Below, in pieces: positions 25,358 to 35,800 of a stretch of 64,000 nt of DNA. The notes under the pieces are model-generated. The model was given only the letters and a program-made list of their open reading frames with translations, made no database searches and was not told the origin of the DNA. Source of the stretch: Bacteroidia bacterium (GTDB lineage Bacteria; Bacteroidota; Bacteroidia; B-17B0; Aurantibacillaceae); contig JAEUTP010000008.1 of assembly GCA_016787705.1 (NCBI GenBank), positions 620,001 to 684,000 on the forward strand, given 5' to 3'. A program made the position numbers and the translations under genes. How positions within the stretch are numbered: the first letter of the stretch is position 1; each line of letters starts with the position of its first letter.

Positions 25358-26350
25358 CTAATAGTTCTTAGCTATCATTGCTCTGTCATTCATTTCTAGC
25401 ATAGCAGCCAAAACGAGCTGTGAATAGTTTTGTGATGCGTTTTTAAACCTTGCTGTTTGTGCCTGCCAAAGTTTATATATCAAATCCATATTGCCCTGTG
25501 TTGGCCTGAATGTAAATAAAGCGCTTTGTACATTATACGATCCGGCATGATATACATGCATTACCAATAACCTGAACCACAAATCCTGCTCACTGTAACC
25601 TGTTATATTTAAAGAATCTAACATTTTATGTGCCTTAGGAATACAAACTGTTTTTATAAGACTGCTTGAGGCATAAGCGCTTCTTTCAAAATCGGCACGC
25701 TCATCCATTTGCTTGTTTACTTTTAAACCAAATAATCTTGCTACATCTTTCATTAACTGAAAAGGGCCATAAGCACCTGCATTTGATTTTTGTAATTTGT
25801 TAGGGCTTTCTATTAACAATATAGCCTGCGCAAACCATGGATCTACGCCATTTTCAACAAAACAATTAATACCGTTATGAAAATTTTGAGACGTTTTATC
25901 AAAATCATAAAAGAATTTTTTTCCGGTTGTAATTAAAACACGGTTCGTAGAATCAAGGTTATATGCTAATCTAACACTATCACGATATTGTTTTTTAAGT
26001 GAGTCGGGTCTTAAGTTCCAATCTTTAACCGCAATTTTTTGAATAAATGTTCTTGATCCTGCAAAGTTTACAATAGCACTGTCTTCGTGAAGCTTCATGA
26101 TATTTCTCCAGAATTTTACCTGTGCAACAGTATCTAATTTTAAATGATATAAAGATCTATCTAGAACATAGTTTTCATTAAGGTTTGTTTTTGGATTTAA
26201 AAAACCAACAACATTATGACATAAAGTTTTTGGTTCTTCAATCTTCTTTTCTGTAAGCGAATCGTTATTTTTAGCAATAGGCTTGCTGTATGTAGTGGCA
26301 TTATTACTACAAGCAAATAAAAAAACAAATATTATTATTAAAAACCTCAA
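25358..26350 (-). CDS. Lipoprotein with lytic transglycosylase (SLT)-like domain
   Basis: The 330-residue protein starts with a short lipoprotein signal, with the lipobox LFAC putting lipid on Cys14, followed by a Ser/Asn linker. The C-terminal half resembles SLT/MltD-type peptidoglycan lytic transglycosylases: GVDPWFAQAILLIES with the likely catalytic Glu181, then SNAGAYGPFQLMKDVARLFGL in place of the usual S.AGA.GLWQFM, DERADFERSAYAS, and VMHVYHAGSYNV. It would cut glycan strands in the periplasm, anchored to a membrane. No LysM repeats are seen. The gene has its own promoter-like element (26365-26395) and stands between hemB and a large T9SS cargo gene. Confidence 0.85.
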   Translation of the reverse strand: MRFLIIIFVFLFACSNNATTYSKPIAKNNDSLTEKKIEEPKTLCHNVVGFLNPKTNLNENYVLDRSLYHLKLDTVAQVKFWRNIMKLHEDSAIVNFAGSRTFIQKIAVKDWNLRPDSLKKQYRDSVRLAYNLDSTNRVLITTGKKFFYDFDKTSQNFHNGINCFVENGVDPWFAQAILLIESPNKLQKSNAGAYGPFQLMKDVARLFGLKVNKQMDERADFERSAYASSSLIKTVCIPKAHKMLDSLNITGYSEQDLWFRLLVMHVYHAGSYNVQSALFTFRPTQGNMDLIYKLWQAQTARFKNASQNYSQLVLAAMLEMNDRAMIAKNY

Positions 26351-26364
26351 CTTATTTTATAGCC

Positions 26365-26395
26365 TAAATTTAAGAAATTATGCCAATAAGTCAAA
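26365..26395 (-). promoter_or_regulatory. Promoter TTTG-N19-TAAATTTA for the transglycosylase gene
   Basis: On the minus strand TTTG (26392-26395) is followed after exactly 19 bases by TAAATTTA (26365-26372), seven of eight matches to TAnnTTTG. The ATG lies 15 bases downstream. Element spacing fits the Bacteroidota housekeeping promoter. Confidence 0.55.
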
Positions 26396-26431
26396 TAGTG
26401 ATTTGGTTAAAAAATTAAAAGGTAAGTGTTA

Positions 26432-29400
26432 TTAATTTTGTTCCGGGCTTAACACATTAACCGTTCCGGTTTTGACCTCTGTTTTTTTTGAGGCGTTTGT
26501 AAATGTAAATTTATAAGTATAAGTTCCCTGCTCGCAGGTCTTACCCTTAAATTTACCATCCCATTGCACAAAATTTCCCTCAGTAAAAGATCCTTTTTTA
26601 GAAAATAATAATTGCCCCCAGCGGTTAAAAACTGCCAATTCAAACTCTACAATACCAAATCCTACAGGCTCAAACACATCATTTACACCATCGCCATTTG
26701 GCGTAAATGAATTTGGAATGTACAAGCCAAATTCTTTTCTAACCTCTACACACACTTCATCTTTATTTTTGCATCCATGTGAGTTTACAACTTCAAGAGC
26801 ATAACATGTATTGATGGTTGGTTTAATATAGGTTGTTGGGCAGTTAATACAATTAATAGAAGATAGATCAGAACTACTCCAGGTATACAACCAGCCATCA
26901 CCAATACCTTTTAAATAAGTGAATTCATCAAAGTTAATGCTTGTATCTCTGCCTGCATTTACAATTGGCAGTGGATTAACTATAACACTTACTGTTTCTG
27001 AACCCGGGCATAAGCCGCCAGGCGCAGAACCTGTAACCGTATAAACAATAGAAGTACTTGGCGAAACAATTGGATCAGGAATAAAGCTTAGATTTAAAAA
27101 ATCAGGAGTGGTCCAGGTATAAGTACTAGCGCCAAAAGCAAACAACTGTACTTTTTCACCAACACAAATTGAATCTTTTGCCGTAACAGAGATTGTAGCT
27201 GTAGAAATAACATTCACTAAAATGGTATGTGAGTTAGAACAGGTATTTGGTGAAGTACCATTCGTTCCAACAACCGTGTATAGTTGAGATGTCGATGGCG
27301 TTGCCATTACTGTTGACCCTGTACTGGAACTTAATGTAACCGCAGGAGACCATACATAAGATGAAGCGCCATTTGCAGATAGTGTTGTGCTGTTGCCTTT
27401 GCAAATGGTTGTTTGAGGGCTGGTTAAAAAAGTACCCGGGGTTTGTATAACAGCCACGCTTGTTGTTGCCGAGGCGGTACAACCATTTACCGACATGCCT
27501 GTAACGGTATAAGTTGTATTTACAGGAGGAGATACGGTTACAACTGGCAACGTATTGTTTATAATACCGGCTCCTGGCTGCCAGTTATAGGCGTTACCAC
27601 CATTTGCAGTTAATATAGCATTGCTGCCACTGCAAATATAATTTACAGATGTAGTAGCACTGATAACAGGAACAGGAAAATTTTGAACTGAAACATTTAT
27701 GGATGAAGTACAAACCCCATTATTCCCGGTAAGAACATACGTTGTATTTGCATTTGGATTAGCAGTAACCGTTGCAGAAGTTGTACTGCTTAAACCTGTG
27801 GCCGGCGACCACGCATAAGTTGTTGCGCCGGAAGCCACAATAGATGCAGAGTTTTGAGCGTTACAAAATGAATAGGTGCCCGTAGTAGATAAGGTTGGAG
27901 TTGGTGTAACGGTAACCGTAAATAATGCGGTTGATGTACAGGTACCATTTATACTCATAACAGAATAAGTTGTTGTAACATTTGGCGAAACAATTTCAAC
28001 CGTGTTTGTTGAACCTGTACTCCAATTGTAAGTTGTGCCGCCTGATGCAGTTAAAGTTGCTGATTGTGTGCTGCAAATAGTATTATTACCTGCTACATTA
28101 ATTGGTGAACCTGCCCCAACGTATATAGTTTGTGTTGCAGTAGATGTACAGGTATTATTTGTACCCGTAACAGTGTAAACCGTTGTAACTGCAGGCGCTA
28201 ATGCAACAGTAGAGGTTGTTGGACCAGTATTCCATGTATAGGTAGTTGTGCCAGTAGCTGTTGTGTTGGCCGTTAAAGTAGTTTGTTGGCCGGTACAAAT
28301 TGTATTATTGCCTGCAATGGTTATTAGAGGAGGCGTGTAAGGTAAAGCAGGACTGGGCAAATTTGCTAATGAACTACCCGGCAAACCTGCTGCGGCACCA
28401 AAAGTAGTGTTAAAACATGTGCTGGCAGCATTCATAACTGTACCCGCAGGACCTCCTAATGTAACATAAGTAATTGTGCCCGGCATTACTGCACCGCTAA
28501 ATGCAAAAAGCCCACCACCACCACCACCACCGGGCCCATGGCAGTTTCCCGGAAAGATAGTATTGTTGTTTCTTCCCCCACTTCCTCCGCTGGTATTAAC
28601 CGTTAAATTTCCAACATAATTATTGCAGGAAATAAAAACAGAGCCTCCTGCACCACCACCACCTGATCCTTCATCATTAGCGATTGTAGTAACACTTCCG
28701 CCACGTGATGAAACGATCCTGTTATTACAAATTATTTGATTTGCTTTTATAAATACAATACCGCCGCCAAAACCGCCGGCAGTTGCCACCTGGCCATTGT
28801 CTCTAAAACCTCCGCCACCGCCTCCACCCATAAACAAAGTAGTTAACCCTTGTGTTAATGTAATTCCGCCAATACCTCTTTCGTTGGTAACCCCACAACC
28901 GTTATACTCATGTCCCCCTATTCCGCCATCTCCTGCATTGCCGCCGCCACCGCCGCCCGAGTTACCGCAGTTAGACCCACCACCACCATTGGCTTGCTTG
29001 CCTTTCATGCCATCCTGGCCAACTATCCAGCGCGAAACACTTTCACCTTTTTGCCCACCATTTACATTAAATGCCCCGGCAAAGCCCCCGTTGTTGCAAC
29101 AGAAACCACTGGTTGCAAAATTACCCCCTCTAAATCCTCTTGCAGAAACATCTATATCCGAATTTAAAGTCAGCGTGCCGGCTTCAAATGCCAATATACC
29201 GCCGGTAGTACCATTCCATGCAGTGCAGTTAAGTGTATTTGTTACAACAGGCTGACAATATTTTGGAACTCTTACAATTTGTGTTGAACCCGCAGTTGTA
29301 GTATTATATGTATTTGCCAAAGCAGAATTAACCGTAATAACATTTCCGGCAACGGCTGTAATATCTTTAAATTCATAAAGCCCCGCACCACCCATAGCAG

Positions 29401-29623
29401 TGATATTTCCGAAAGTATTATTATTTGTTGTAACTACAGAAGTGCCCTGCATTTGAATAACAAGGATCTGATCGCCAACCGCAAAGCCTGCTGCCGAAAC
29501 AACTGTGATGTTTGAGCCTGCAATACCGGTAACAGCCGCATATGTATTAATTGTACCGGCAATATTTTGCGCCGTTAAGCTTTGCATAAAAAAGCTTATT
29601 AATATTAAAACATAAAATCTCAT
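26432..29623 (-). CDS. T9SS type B surface protein with glycine-rich region and Ig-like repeats
   Basis: I place the start at the ATG at 29623 (MRFYVLILISFFMQSLTAQ), a proper signal peptide; an upstream ATG at 29647 only adds eight residues. After a beta N-terminal domain, roughly residues 175-400 are glycine-rich, with several runs of five to six Gly (GGGGGGNAG, GGGGGGGF-like, PGGGGGGG). This resembles glycine-rich domains of adhesive surface proteins. Seven Ig-like repeats follow (about 445-960), each with a Cys near the start, a Y-x-W core and usually an N/T-G-x-C late. The end is a CHU_C domain (NSFTPNGDGVNDVFEP, LAVFNRWGQLLF, QWDGKFKGK, GTYTYKF). Probably a stand-alone T9SS adhesin; no PorP/SprF partner is adjacent. 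Confidence 0.92.
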   Translation of the reverse strand: MRFYVLILISFFMQSLTAQNIAGTINTYAAVTGIAGSNITVVSAAGFAVGDQILVIQMQGTSVVTTNNNTFGNITAMGGAGLYEFKDITAVAGNVITVNSALANTYNTTTAGSTQIVRVPKYCQPVVTNTLNCTAWNGTTGGILAFEAGTLTLNSDIDVSARGFRGGNFATSGFCCNNGGFAGAFNVNGGQKGESVSRWIVGQDGMKGKQANGGGGSNCGNSGGGGGGNAGDGGIGGHEYNGCGVTNERGIGGITLTQGLTTLFMGGGGGGGFRDNGQVATAGGFGGGIVFIKANQIICNNRIVSSRGGSVTTIANDEGSGGGGAGGSVFISCNNYVGNLTVNTSGGSGGRNNNTIFPGNCHGPGGGGGGGLFAFSGAVMPGTITYVTLGGPAGTVMNAASTCFNTTFGAAAGLPGSSLANLPSPALPYTPPLITIAGNNTICTGQQTTLTANTTATGTTTYTWNTGPTTSTVALAPAVTTVYTVTGTNNTCTSTATQTIYVGAGSPINVAGNNTICSTQSATLTASGGTTYNWSTGSTNTVEIVSPNVTTTYSVMSINGTCTSTALFTVTVTPTPTLSTTGTYSFCNAQNSASIVASGATTYAWSPATGLSSTTSATVTANPNANTTYVLTGNNGVCTSSINVSVQNFPVPVISATTSVNYICSGSNAILTANGGNAYNWQPGAGIINNTLPVVTVSPPVNTTYTVTGMSVNGCTASATTSVAVIQTPGTFLTSPQTTICKGNSTTLSANGASSYVWSPAVTLSSSTGSTVMATPSTSQLYTVVGTNGTSPNTCSNSHTILVNVISTATISVTAKDSICVGEKVQLFAFGASTYTWTTPDFLNLSFIPDPIVSPSTSIVYTVTGSAPGGLCPGSETVSVIVNPLPIVNAGRDTSINFDEFTYLKGIGDGWLYTWSSSDLSSINCINCPTTYIKPTINTCYALEVVNSHGCKNKDEVCVEVRKEFGLYIPNSFTPNGDGVNDVFEPVGFGIVEFELAVFNRWGQLLFSKKGSFTEGNFVQWDGKFKGKTCEQGTYTYKFTFTNASKKTEVKTGTVNVLSPEQN

Positions 29624-29741
29624 TAAATAATCAAAAATAACGATCAAAACCCGTTTAGACTAATATTAACAACTAAAAATGAGTGAAGTATTAGTTCTAG
29701 CTAGTAAAGACTATTACATAATAAGAAAGAAAAACGTTGGG

Positions 29742-30701
29742 CTATTTTTTTCTGAATGTTGCAAGTTCTTTTCCGATGCCCGTAAAAGAAACAACGTTTA
29801 AAGGAAATTCTAAGAACACATGTAAAAAACTTAAAAAGAAAAGCACCTGTAATCCTAAATTGTAATCATAAATATATAAAGAAATAGAAATTAGCCAGGC
29901 ACCAATTGTTGCTGCTAAAACTTTTTTTGGAACCATGTGCCATTTAATAACAGATGTTTTAGAGAACCAGTTAAGGTAATGATAAGTGTAAGCAAAAGCA
30001 ATAAAACGCATGATAACAAAGCCTGCGTTGGTAGTAAAAATTTGCTTGATGTTGGTAAGCTGATCCATATTAAAAAAGTTAATGAGACGATAATTTAACT
30101 CACCAAATTGCGTATAGCTTTTTTGAGAATAATCACTCACATTATAAAATAAATTTTGTGGTTGAACCATTATAATTATGATTGAACAAACCACTAAAGC
30201 AATAATAGATATTAAACCTGCCCAGGATCTTTCTTTTAAAACGCCATACAACATAAAGGCCCATGTAAAAATAAATACATGAATAATGGTTGGCAAAAAA
30301 ACCGCTACCCAGGTAAAGAACATAGGTGAATTATTTAAAAACCCAATGAAAACCAATGCTAAAGCAATAATTACAAAGCGATACAACCAGTCTTTTATAA
30401 AAACAAATGCAATGCATGATAATAAACTGAACAAAATAATATCTGCGGTTAAACCATAATTTTTTGGCGGATGATAATTCCAATACACTAAAATAACACA
30501 AGCCACTCCTAAAAAAACAAAATCATATTTGCCTTTTGTAAAGTAATTTTTTTTGTGAAGCCAGCCAATCTCAGTTAAGTAATGTAAAGGGCCAAGAATA
30601 CCATAGGAAAATAAAAATAGCTCGAACGGTATAAAAAACGCTACAATGCAGGAAATAATTATCAGGCCTGTATTAAGGTGGTGAATTGTATTTGGTTTCA
30701 T
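29742..30701 (-). CDS. Polytopic membrane protein with conserved-looking histidines
   Basis: The 319-residue protein has about nine hydrophobic segments and no signal peptide. Histidines occur in or at the ends of helices: GPLHYLTEIGWLHKK (about 37-51), LPTIIHVFIFTWAF (about 136-149), TYHYLNWF and IKWHMV (about 238-256), and SFLHVFLEFPL (about 290-300). This could be a metal or quinone site, but I do not recognise the family. The start ATG overlaps the TGA of the double-thioredoxin gene (ATGA, 4 bases), indicating translational coupling and a functional pair. A thiol-redox or maturation role is inference only. Confidence 0.8.
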   Translation of the reverse strand: MKPNTIHHLNTGLIIISCIVAFFIPFELFLFSYGILGPLHYLTEIGWLHKKNYFTKGKYDFVFLGVACVILVYWNYHPPKNYGLTADIILFSLLSCIAFVFIKDWLYRFVIIALALVFIGFLNNSPMFFTWVAVFLPTIIHVFIFTWAFMLYGVLKERSWAGLISIIALVVCSIIIIMVQPQNLFYNVSDYSQKSYTQFGELNYRLINFFNMDQLTNIKQIFTTNAGFVIMRFIAFAYTYHYLNWFSKTSVIKWHMVPKKVLAATIGAWLISISLYIYDYNLGLQVLFFLSFLHVFLEFPLNVVSFTGIGKELATFRKK

Positions 30702-31729
30702 TTTTTATTCAGGTTAACCGGGCGCGAAGTATATTCTTTTATAAACTCCACCCAGGTTTTTGTTTTATACGTGTTGCTTGCTATATAATATAAAATAGGT
30801 TTTATTTGTTCGGGCGATTGATAAAAATTTAAAACATCAATTGAATTTAGATCTTCATCTAACAAACAAAGTGCTGGTAAACTAAATTTATTATTTGTAA
30901 GTTTTATTGCCAGGTTATTTAGAGGATAATTATTTACCAATTGCTTGTAATATTTATTAGTCTTAAACACAATCGTATCGTTGGACTCAACGTCAAAATT
31001 AACAAAATAAAAATTCTTATTTAAATAATTTGCAATGCTTGTATCTACAAATGTAGTTTTGCTCATAACGCGACAGGTATTGCAAAATCCGGCTCCTACA
31101 TTTATTAAAACTTTTTTTGGTTTCTTTTTTTGAAGTTTTTCCAGTTCGTTAACTGAATAGATGTTAATTTTTGTTTTAACAAAGTTAGTATCAATAAAGG
31201 TATTTGAAAAATGTTTGTTAAACTCATCAAAAGGAGTTGTTCGCCAGGCATTTTCAACCATAAAAATTAAGATAGGTTCAATTTTTTTGTCTTCCAAAAA
31301 ACCCTGGGTCAATAAATTATATTCAAAATTATTTGTTACAAACATTGTGGATGGATAACTTAAACTATTCCCTAAAAATTTAACAGCTAATTCGTGAGGG
31401 GTTTTGGGCTCTTTAGATAATGGTTTGTAAATCTTACCATTATATTCTATTGTATCTTTTGTTTCCGCATTAAATTTTACAGCATAAAAATTACTGTTTA
31501 TATAACTTGCAAGGCCGGGATTAGAATATGTTGTTTTCATCATGTGTTTACACCAACCACACCAATCGGTATAAAGGTCTATTAAAAATGGTTTTTGAAG
31601 TGTTTTGTTTTTTTCCTGTGCTTCTTCAAAACTCATCCAATTCACAAGCCCATTACTTTCGGGCTGTGAAAAAGCGATAGTTGTTAATTTAAAAAAACAA
31701 ATTAATATAGCAATATGTTTATTTAACAT
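30698..31729 (-). CDS. Secreted protein with two thioredoxin-like domains
   Basis: I choose the ATG at 31729 (MLNKHIAILICFFKLTTIAFSQ), which gives a clean signal peptide; an ATG at 31753 adds eight residues. The mature protein holds two thioredoxin-fold modules. The first (from about 25) has FLIDLYTDWCGWCKHMMKTTY (CGWC) and a YPSTMFV cis-Pro strand. The second (from about 205) has VLINVGAGFCNTCRVMSKTTF (CNTC) and LPALCLLDED. Each continues with an equivalent 'SNFYAVKFNAETKDTI/KNFYFVNFDVESNDTI' strand, so the modules look like an internal duplication. It probably acts in the periplasm as a thiol oxidoreductase, coupled to the membrane protein encoded by the next gene (4-base overlap). Confidence 0.88.
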   Translation of the reverse strand: MLNKHIAILICFFKLTTIAFSQPESNGLVNWMSFEEAQEKNKTLQKPFLIDLYTDWCGWCKHMMKTTYSNPGLASYINSNFYAVKFNAETKDTIEYNGKIYKPLSKEPKTPHELAVKFLGNSLSYPSTMFVTNNFEYNLLTQGFLEDKKIEPILIFMVENAWRTTPFDEFNKHFSNTFIDTNFVKTKINIYSVNELEKLQKKKPKKVLINVGAGFCNTCRVMSKTTFVDTSIANYLNKNFYFVNFDVESNDTIVFKTNKYYKQLVNNYPLNNLAIKLTNNKFSLPALCLLDEDLNSIDVLNFYQSPEQIKPILYYIASNTYKTKTWVEFIKEYTSRPVNLNKK

Positions 31730-31732
31730 AGG

Positions 31733-31766
31733 TTTAACCTTATTAAGATACAATTTTGTAAATTTG
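31733..31766 (+). promoter_or_regulatory. Promoter with perfect -7 TAAATTTG
   Basis: TAAATTTG (31759-31766) matches TAnnTTTG fully and is preceded by TTTA at 31733-31736 in the -33 position (22-base spacing, one mismatch to TTTG). The ATG of the T9SS cargo gene follows 23 bases downstream. Confidence 0.6.
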
Positions 31767-31789
31767 TATAAATTTAAAAACTATTTACC

Positions 31790-32776
31790 ATGATTAAAAA
31801 ATTACTTTCAATTGCCTTAATAGCGGTAGGTGTTAATACGATCAATGCGCAAAGTTTTTCTTTGTATTATTCGTTTAATTCTGTACCTCAGGGCTCTGCA
31901 ACGCCAATTACTGTTGACCCAACCCCTGCACCAACTGCAACAGGTATCAATTCTGGCTCATTTACAGCTGTAGGAACCGGCACAGGATCAACTACTAGCG
32001 GCGTATTTTCTTTTGTTGGTTGGGGTACAGGTGCTACATCTGGCAACAACACAACTTTTACCGGCGCTATTGATCTTAATAAATATTACGAGATAGTGCT
32101 TACACCACAGGCAAATTACATGTATACATTAAATAACATGACATTTGGTGCCACACGTTCGGGAACTGGTGTTCGTCATTTTGCTGTTAGAACAGACAGA
32201 AGCAGCTACGCTAATAATCTTGCTGCGACTTATACTGCACAAAGCGCTGCTGCAAGTGCAAGTGTACCACCTATCTCTGTTCAAAACGGTAATACATTCT
32301 TTTGGAATGATGATGCAACAACCGGTAGTGCAGCATTTGCAACTTATAATATTTGTGATGTTGCTTTTGCCGGATCAAACTACACTAACCAATTTACCCC
32401 TATCAATATCCGTATGTATGCATGGGATGCAGAAGCTGCTACAGGCACTTTCCGTATTGATACTTTAAGAATTAATGGTGTTGCTACAATGTCATTAGGT
32501 GTTGGTTTAAGCAAAATATCTCACGATATCAACGCTAAGATCAAATTATACCCTAATCCTTCAAACGAAGGTTTTGTGACCGTTGATGTTCCTTCAAGCA
32601 ATTATTCAAAAATTGAAGTTGTAAATATTCTAGGTGCTGTTGTAGCTTCTCAAAATAATGCATTAGCAGAAGAAAAAGTAAAATTAGATCTTGCTACTTT
32701 ACCACAGGGAACTTATTTTGTGAAAGTGAGTACAGGTGATAAGTCTTACACAGAAAAATTAATTATATCTAAATAA
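31790..32776 (+). CDS. Secreted protein with T9SS type A sorting domain
   Basis: The 328-residue protein has a signal peptide (1-20, VNTINAQ). The central part (about 21-245) is a Gly/Ser/Thr-rich beta domain (SLYYSFNSVPQGSATP, GWGTGATSGNNTTFTG, KYYEIVLTPQANYMYTLNNMTFG) that looks like a lectin-like jelly roll and carries no catalytic motif I recognise. The C-terminus is the type A sorting signal: KLYPNPSNEGFVTVDV, then IEVVNILGAVV and GTYFVKVSTGDKSYTEKLIISK. It has its own promoter at 31733-31766 and terminator at 32795-32827, so it is monocistronic. Probably a surface or secreted binding protein. Confidence 0.88.
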   Translation: MIKKLLSIALIAVGVNTINAQSFSLYYSFNSVPQGSATPITVDPTPAPTATGINSGSFTAVGTGTGSTTSGVFSFVGWGTGATSGNNTTFTGAIDLNKYYEIVLTPQANYMYTLNNMTFGATRSGTGVRHFAVRTDRSSYANNLAATYTAQSAAASASVPPISVQNGNTFFWNDDATTGSAAFATYNICDVAFAGSNYTNQFTPINIRMYAWDAEAATGTFRIDTLRINGVATMSLGVGLSKISHDINAKIKLYPNPSNEGFVTVDVPSSNYSKIEVVNILGAVVASQNNALAEEKVKLDLATLPQGTYFVKVSTGDKSYTEKLIISK

Positions 32777-32794
32777 TTTTTGATTCACTCAAAA

Positions 32795-32827
32795 AAAAAT
32801 CCCGGATCCAAAAGGTCCGGGATTTTT
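32795..32827. terminator. Bidirectional hairpin terminator
   Basis: A perfect 12-bp stem, AAAAATCCCGGA with TCCGGGATTTTT, encloses a 9-base loop that can itself pair CC with GG. It lies between two convergent genes (ends at 32776 and 32838) and has A and T runs on both sides, so it can stop transcription from either direction. Confidence 0.9.
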
Positions 32828-32837
32828 AATTTAAGAA

Positions 32838-35800
32838 CTATTCTTTTACAACCACTCCACCCAGGGGATCACTTGCCGTTCCGGTATCTTTGCCATTCAC
32901 ATCCTTAATATTATTTGCGGTTTCTTTATCAATTATTTTATTATGCGGATCTATACCTACCATATAAGGTTCCTTATCAACAATAAATTCAATTGTTTGG
33001 TTGCTTTTAGTGATCTTATGTTTCTTTAAATAAATAACATCGCCTAATTGTTTGGCATTTAATTTACTTTTCGAAAATACAGCAATATCAAACCAGTTAT
33101 CAGGAGTTACTTCTTTTGCTTTTCCTAAACTATCACTTACTGATTTTACACAGCCAATAATTGCCGTTACTTTATATTTACCGTTGTTTGTTTTTGTATA
33201 GCTCCAACTTTTTATGCTATTATCGTAAACAACAATTCGCTCAAACATATCTTTAACTGTTTCTTTTAAACTATCGGGTGTTGCCGCTTTAATAAAATCA
33301 TAAAATTGGTATGCCGTTGTATATGGTGGTTCCTGAAAGGCTACTTTTTTAATATACCTTCTCAATGCCGCATTCAAAGTATCTTCCCCAATATAATCTT
33401 TTAATGCATACATAATTACACTTCCTTTACGGTAATGAATGTATTGTTGATTTTCGCATAGTAATAACGGTACTTCTTTTTTTCCTTCAGTAGAACGTCC
33501 TTTTAGATAAGAGTTCATCTCGTATCGTAAAAATTTACTCATTGATGCCTGGCCGTATTGCTTTTCCATCACCATTAAAGCACTGTACTGACTCATGGTC
33601 TCACTCATAACGGTGCAACCTTGAACCTCTGCACCAATTACCTGGTGTGCCCACCATTGATGCGCCACTTCATGGGCAGTAACATAAAAAGGATAATCTA
33701 CATTGTTAGGATCGGCATCGTCTACTTTTGCAATAAACCCAATACCTTCAGAAAACGGAATTGTATTTGGAAATGATTGTGCAAACGTTTCATATCTCGG
33801 AAATTCTAAAATACGTACTTGTTTGTGCTGGTAAGGGCTGAAATTTTTTGTATAATAATCCAACGATCTTTTAATACCCTTTATCATTCGTTCAATATTA
33901 TACTCATGACCTTTGGTATAATATATTTCGATATTAACACTGTTTGTTTTATCCAAAGGATTGATCCACTTGTCTTTTTTAATAATATAATTTGCAGATA
34001 AAAAAGAATAGAAATTTAAAATAGGCGCATCCATTTTATATTTAAAAAAATGGCGGCCATTTTCTTTCCAGTCTTTTAATAAATAACCGGGAGCTACAGC
34101 GGTTTGTCCTACTTTAGTAGATACAACACATTCAAATCGCATCCAATCGGCATCATGCGTAATATATGTATTTGCATACGCGGCCGTATCCGTAATGCTG
34201 GCCATGCGGGGTTTAGGCGACAATTTATATTTTTTTCGCGTAGAATTTTCGTCAAGCTCGCCTCTTGGATCGTAACCTATAGATGGCAAAATACGGCTGT
34301 TAAAAAATGAACCGTTCTTTACGATCATCTCTTCATCACTTTGCATAATAAAGCTTTTAGGAAAATACTCAATATCAAAATCAAATTTGATAGAATCGCC
34401 CGATGCTAATGGTGTAGTTAATTCGTAACCGTAAAACCCATTGTTTTTATCATCCACAAATTTTTTATTTGCAACGCTAAATTTAAATTGCTTTAAAGTA
34501 ATCTCTGAATTAAAATTTATAAAGATCTTTGATAAAGGTTTGGTGTGTTTATTTTTTAAATAATAAAACCCTTTGATCTTTGTTCCCAATTCATCCGGAA
34601 AAATATCTACATTCAGGTTTGATTCGACAACTCTTGGCTGTAATTCTTTTTCATACTTTTTATAGGAGATCTCAAAATTGGCCTGTTCTTTTTCTTTCTC
34701 CTTCTCACTTTTATATTTGTTTAATACGCGCGTGTTATAATAAATAATTGAGCCAAATCCAAAAAAGCAAAGTAATCCAAAAATAGCTGTTACTTTATAC
34801 GAAAGTTTAAAATTCTTTAATACCTGTTTCCATCTTGTAGAAAACATTTGCTCCTTTCCCCTTTGATAGATGGCAACAGCAAAGGTGCACAACACTAACA
34901 TCAATCCCATCCAATAGGCTTTTAAAACAAAAAAGTTAGGTAAGGTGTTGCCGTGGCCGTTCATGTCTGAATATTTCATAGTATTGCCTGAAATATTAAA
35001 TCTGTACAAATCGTTATCATAATTGAGCGCTCTTAATATTAAAGGTAAACCAAGCACTATAAATGCCATTACAAAAAAAGCAACGTAACGGTTCTTAAAA
35101 AACACTTGTAATGATAAGCCTAAGGCAACCAATAAAGACATACCAAATACTCTAAGTAATATCAAGTCTGTAAAATAAAGGCCGAGCTCAAATTTTGTAT
35201 ACCCATTAAGGCTTTGAAGGCATATACATGTAAAAATACAAACCATGTTTACCAAAAGAGAAACAAACAACAACGAGAAGAACTTTGAAATAAACAAGAT
35301 GCTGCTTTTTACTGGTGTAGAACCTATAAGCTCATCTATCTTACTGTCTTTTTCACGCCAGATAAGAATGCCCGAGTAAAAGATAATCATGATCATCTGA
35401 AAAAAAGTAAAAGTGCCACTGGCCAATTCAATTTGCATGTAGGTTACAGGATAGGTTTCTGTACCGTATATAAGTCCCGAGAATTGAGAGATAACTGCAA
35501 CCAATAAAACAGAAATACCAACAATAATAAAAAAGAAAACAGACTTAACGATCTTTAAAAACTCGAATTTGGTTAAGAAAACTAATTGCTGAATTGTTAA
35601 GCTCGTATCAAATACCTGTTTAACTTTTGGTAAATGACCAATTGATTGTATGGCTTTTGAAGGCTGCGATCTTGTTTCTTTTATTTTGCGCTTAAAGATA
35701 CTTACCGGGTTTATAAACTGATTAAAATTAAACCTGTAATACGTAATAAATAAAAGCAGGAAGCTTAAACCTATCCATAATAAACGGTTATATAAAATAT

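Noticed and set aside
28797..29255. Proline-rich open frame on the plus strand
   Set aside because: It is the antisense shadow of the Gly-rich coding region of the T9SS protein (Gly codons read as Pro on the other strand); no own start context or promoter.
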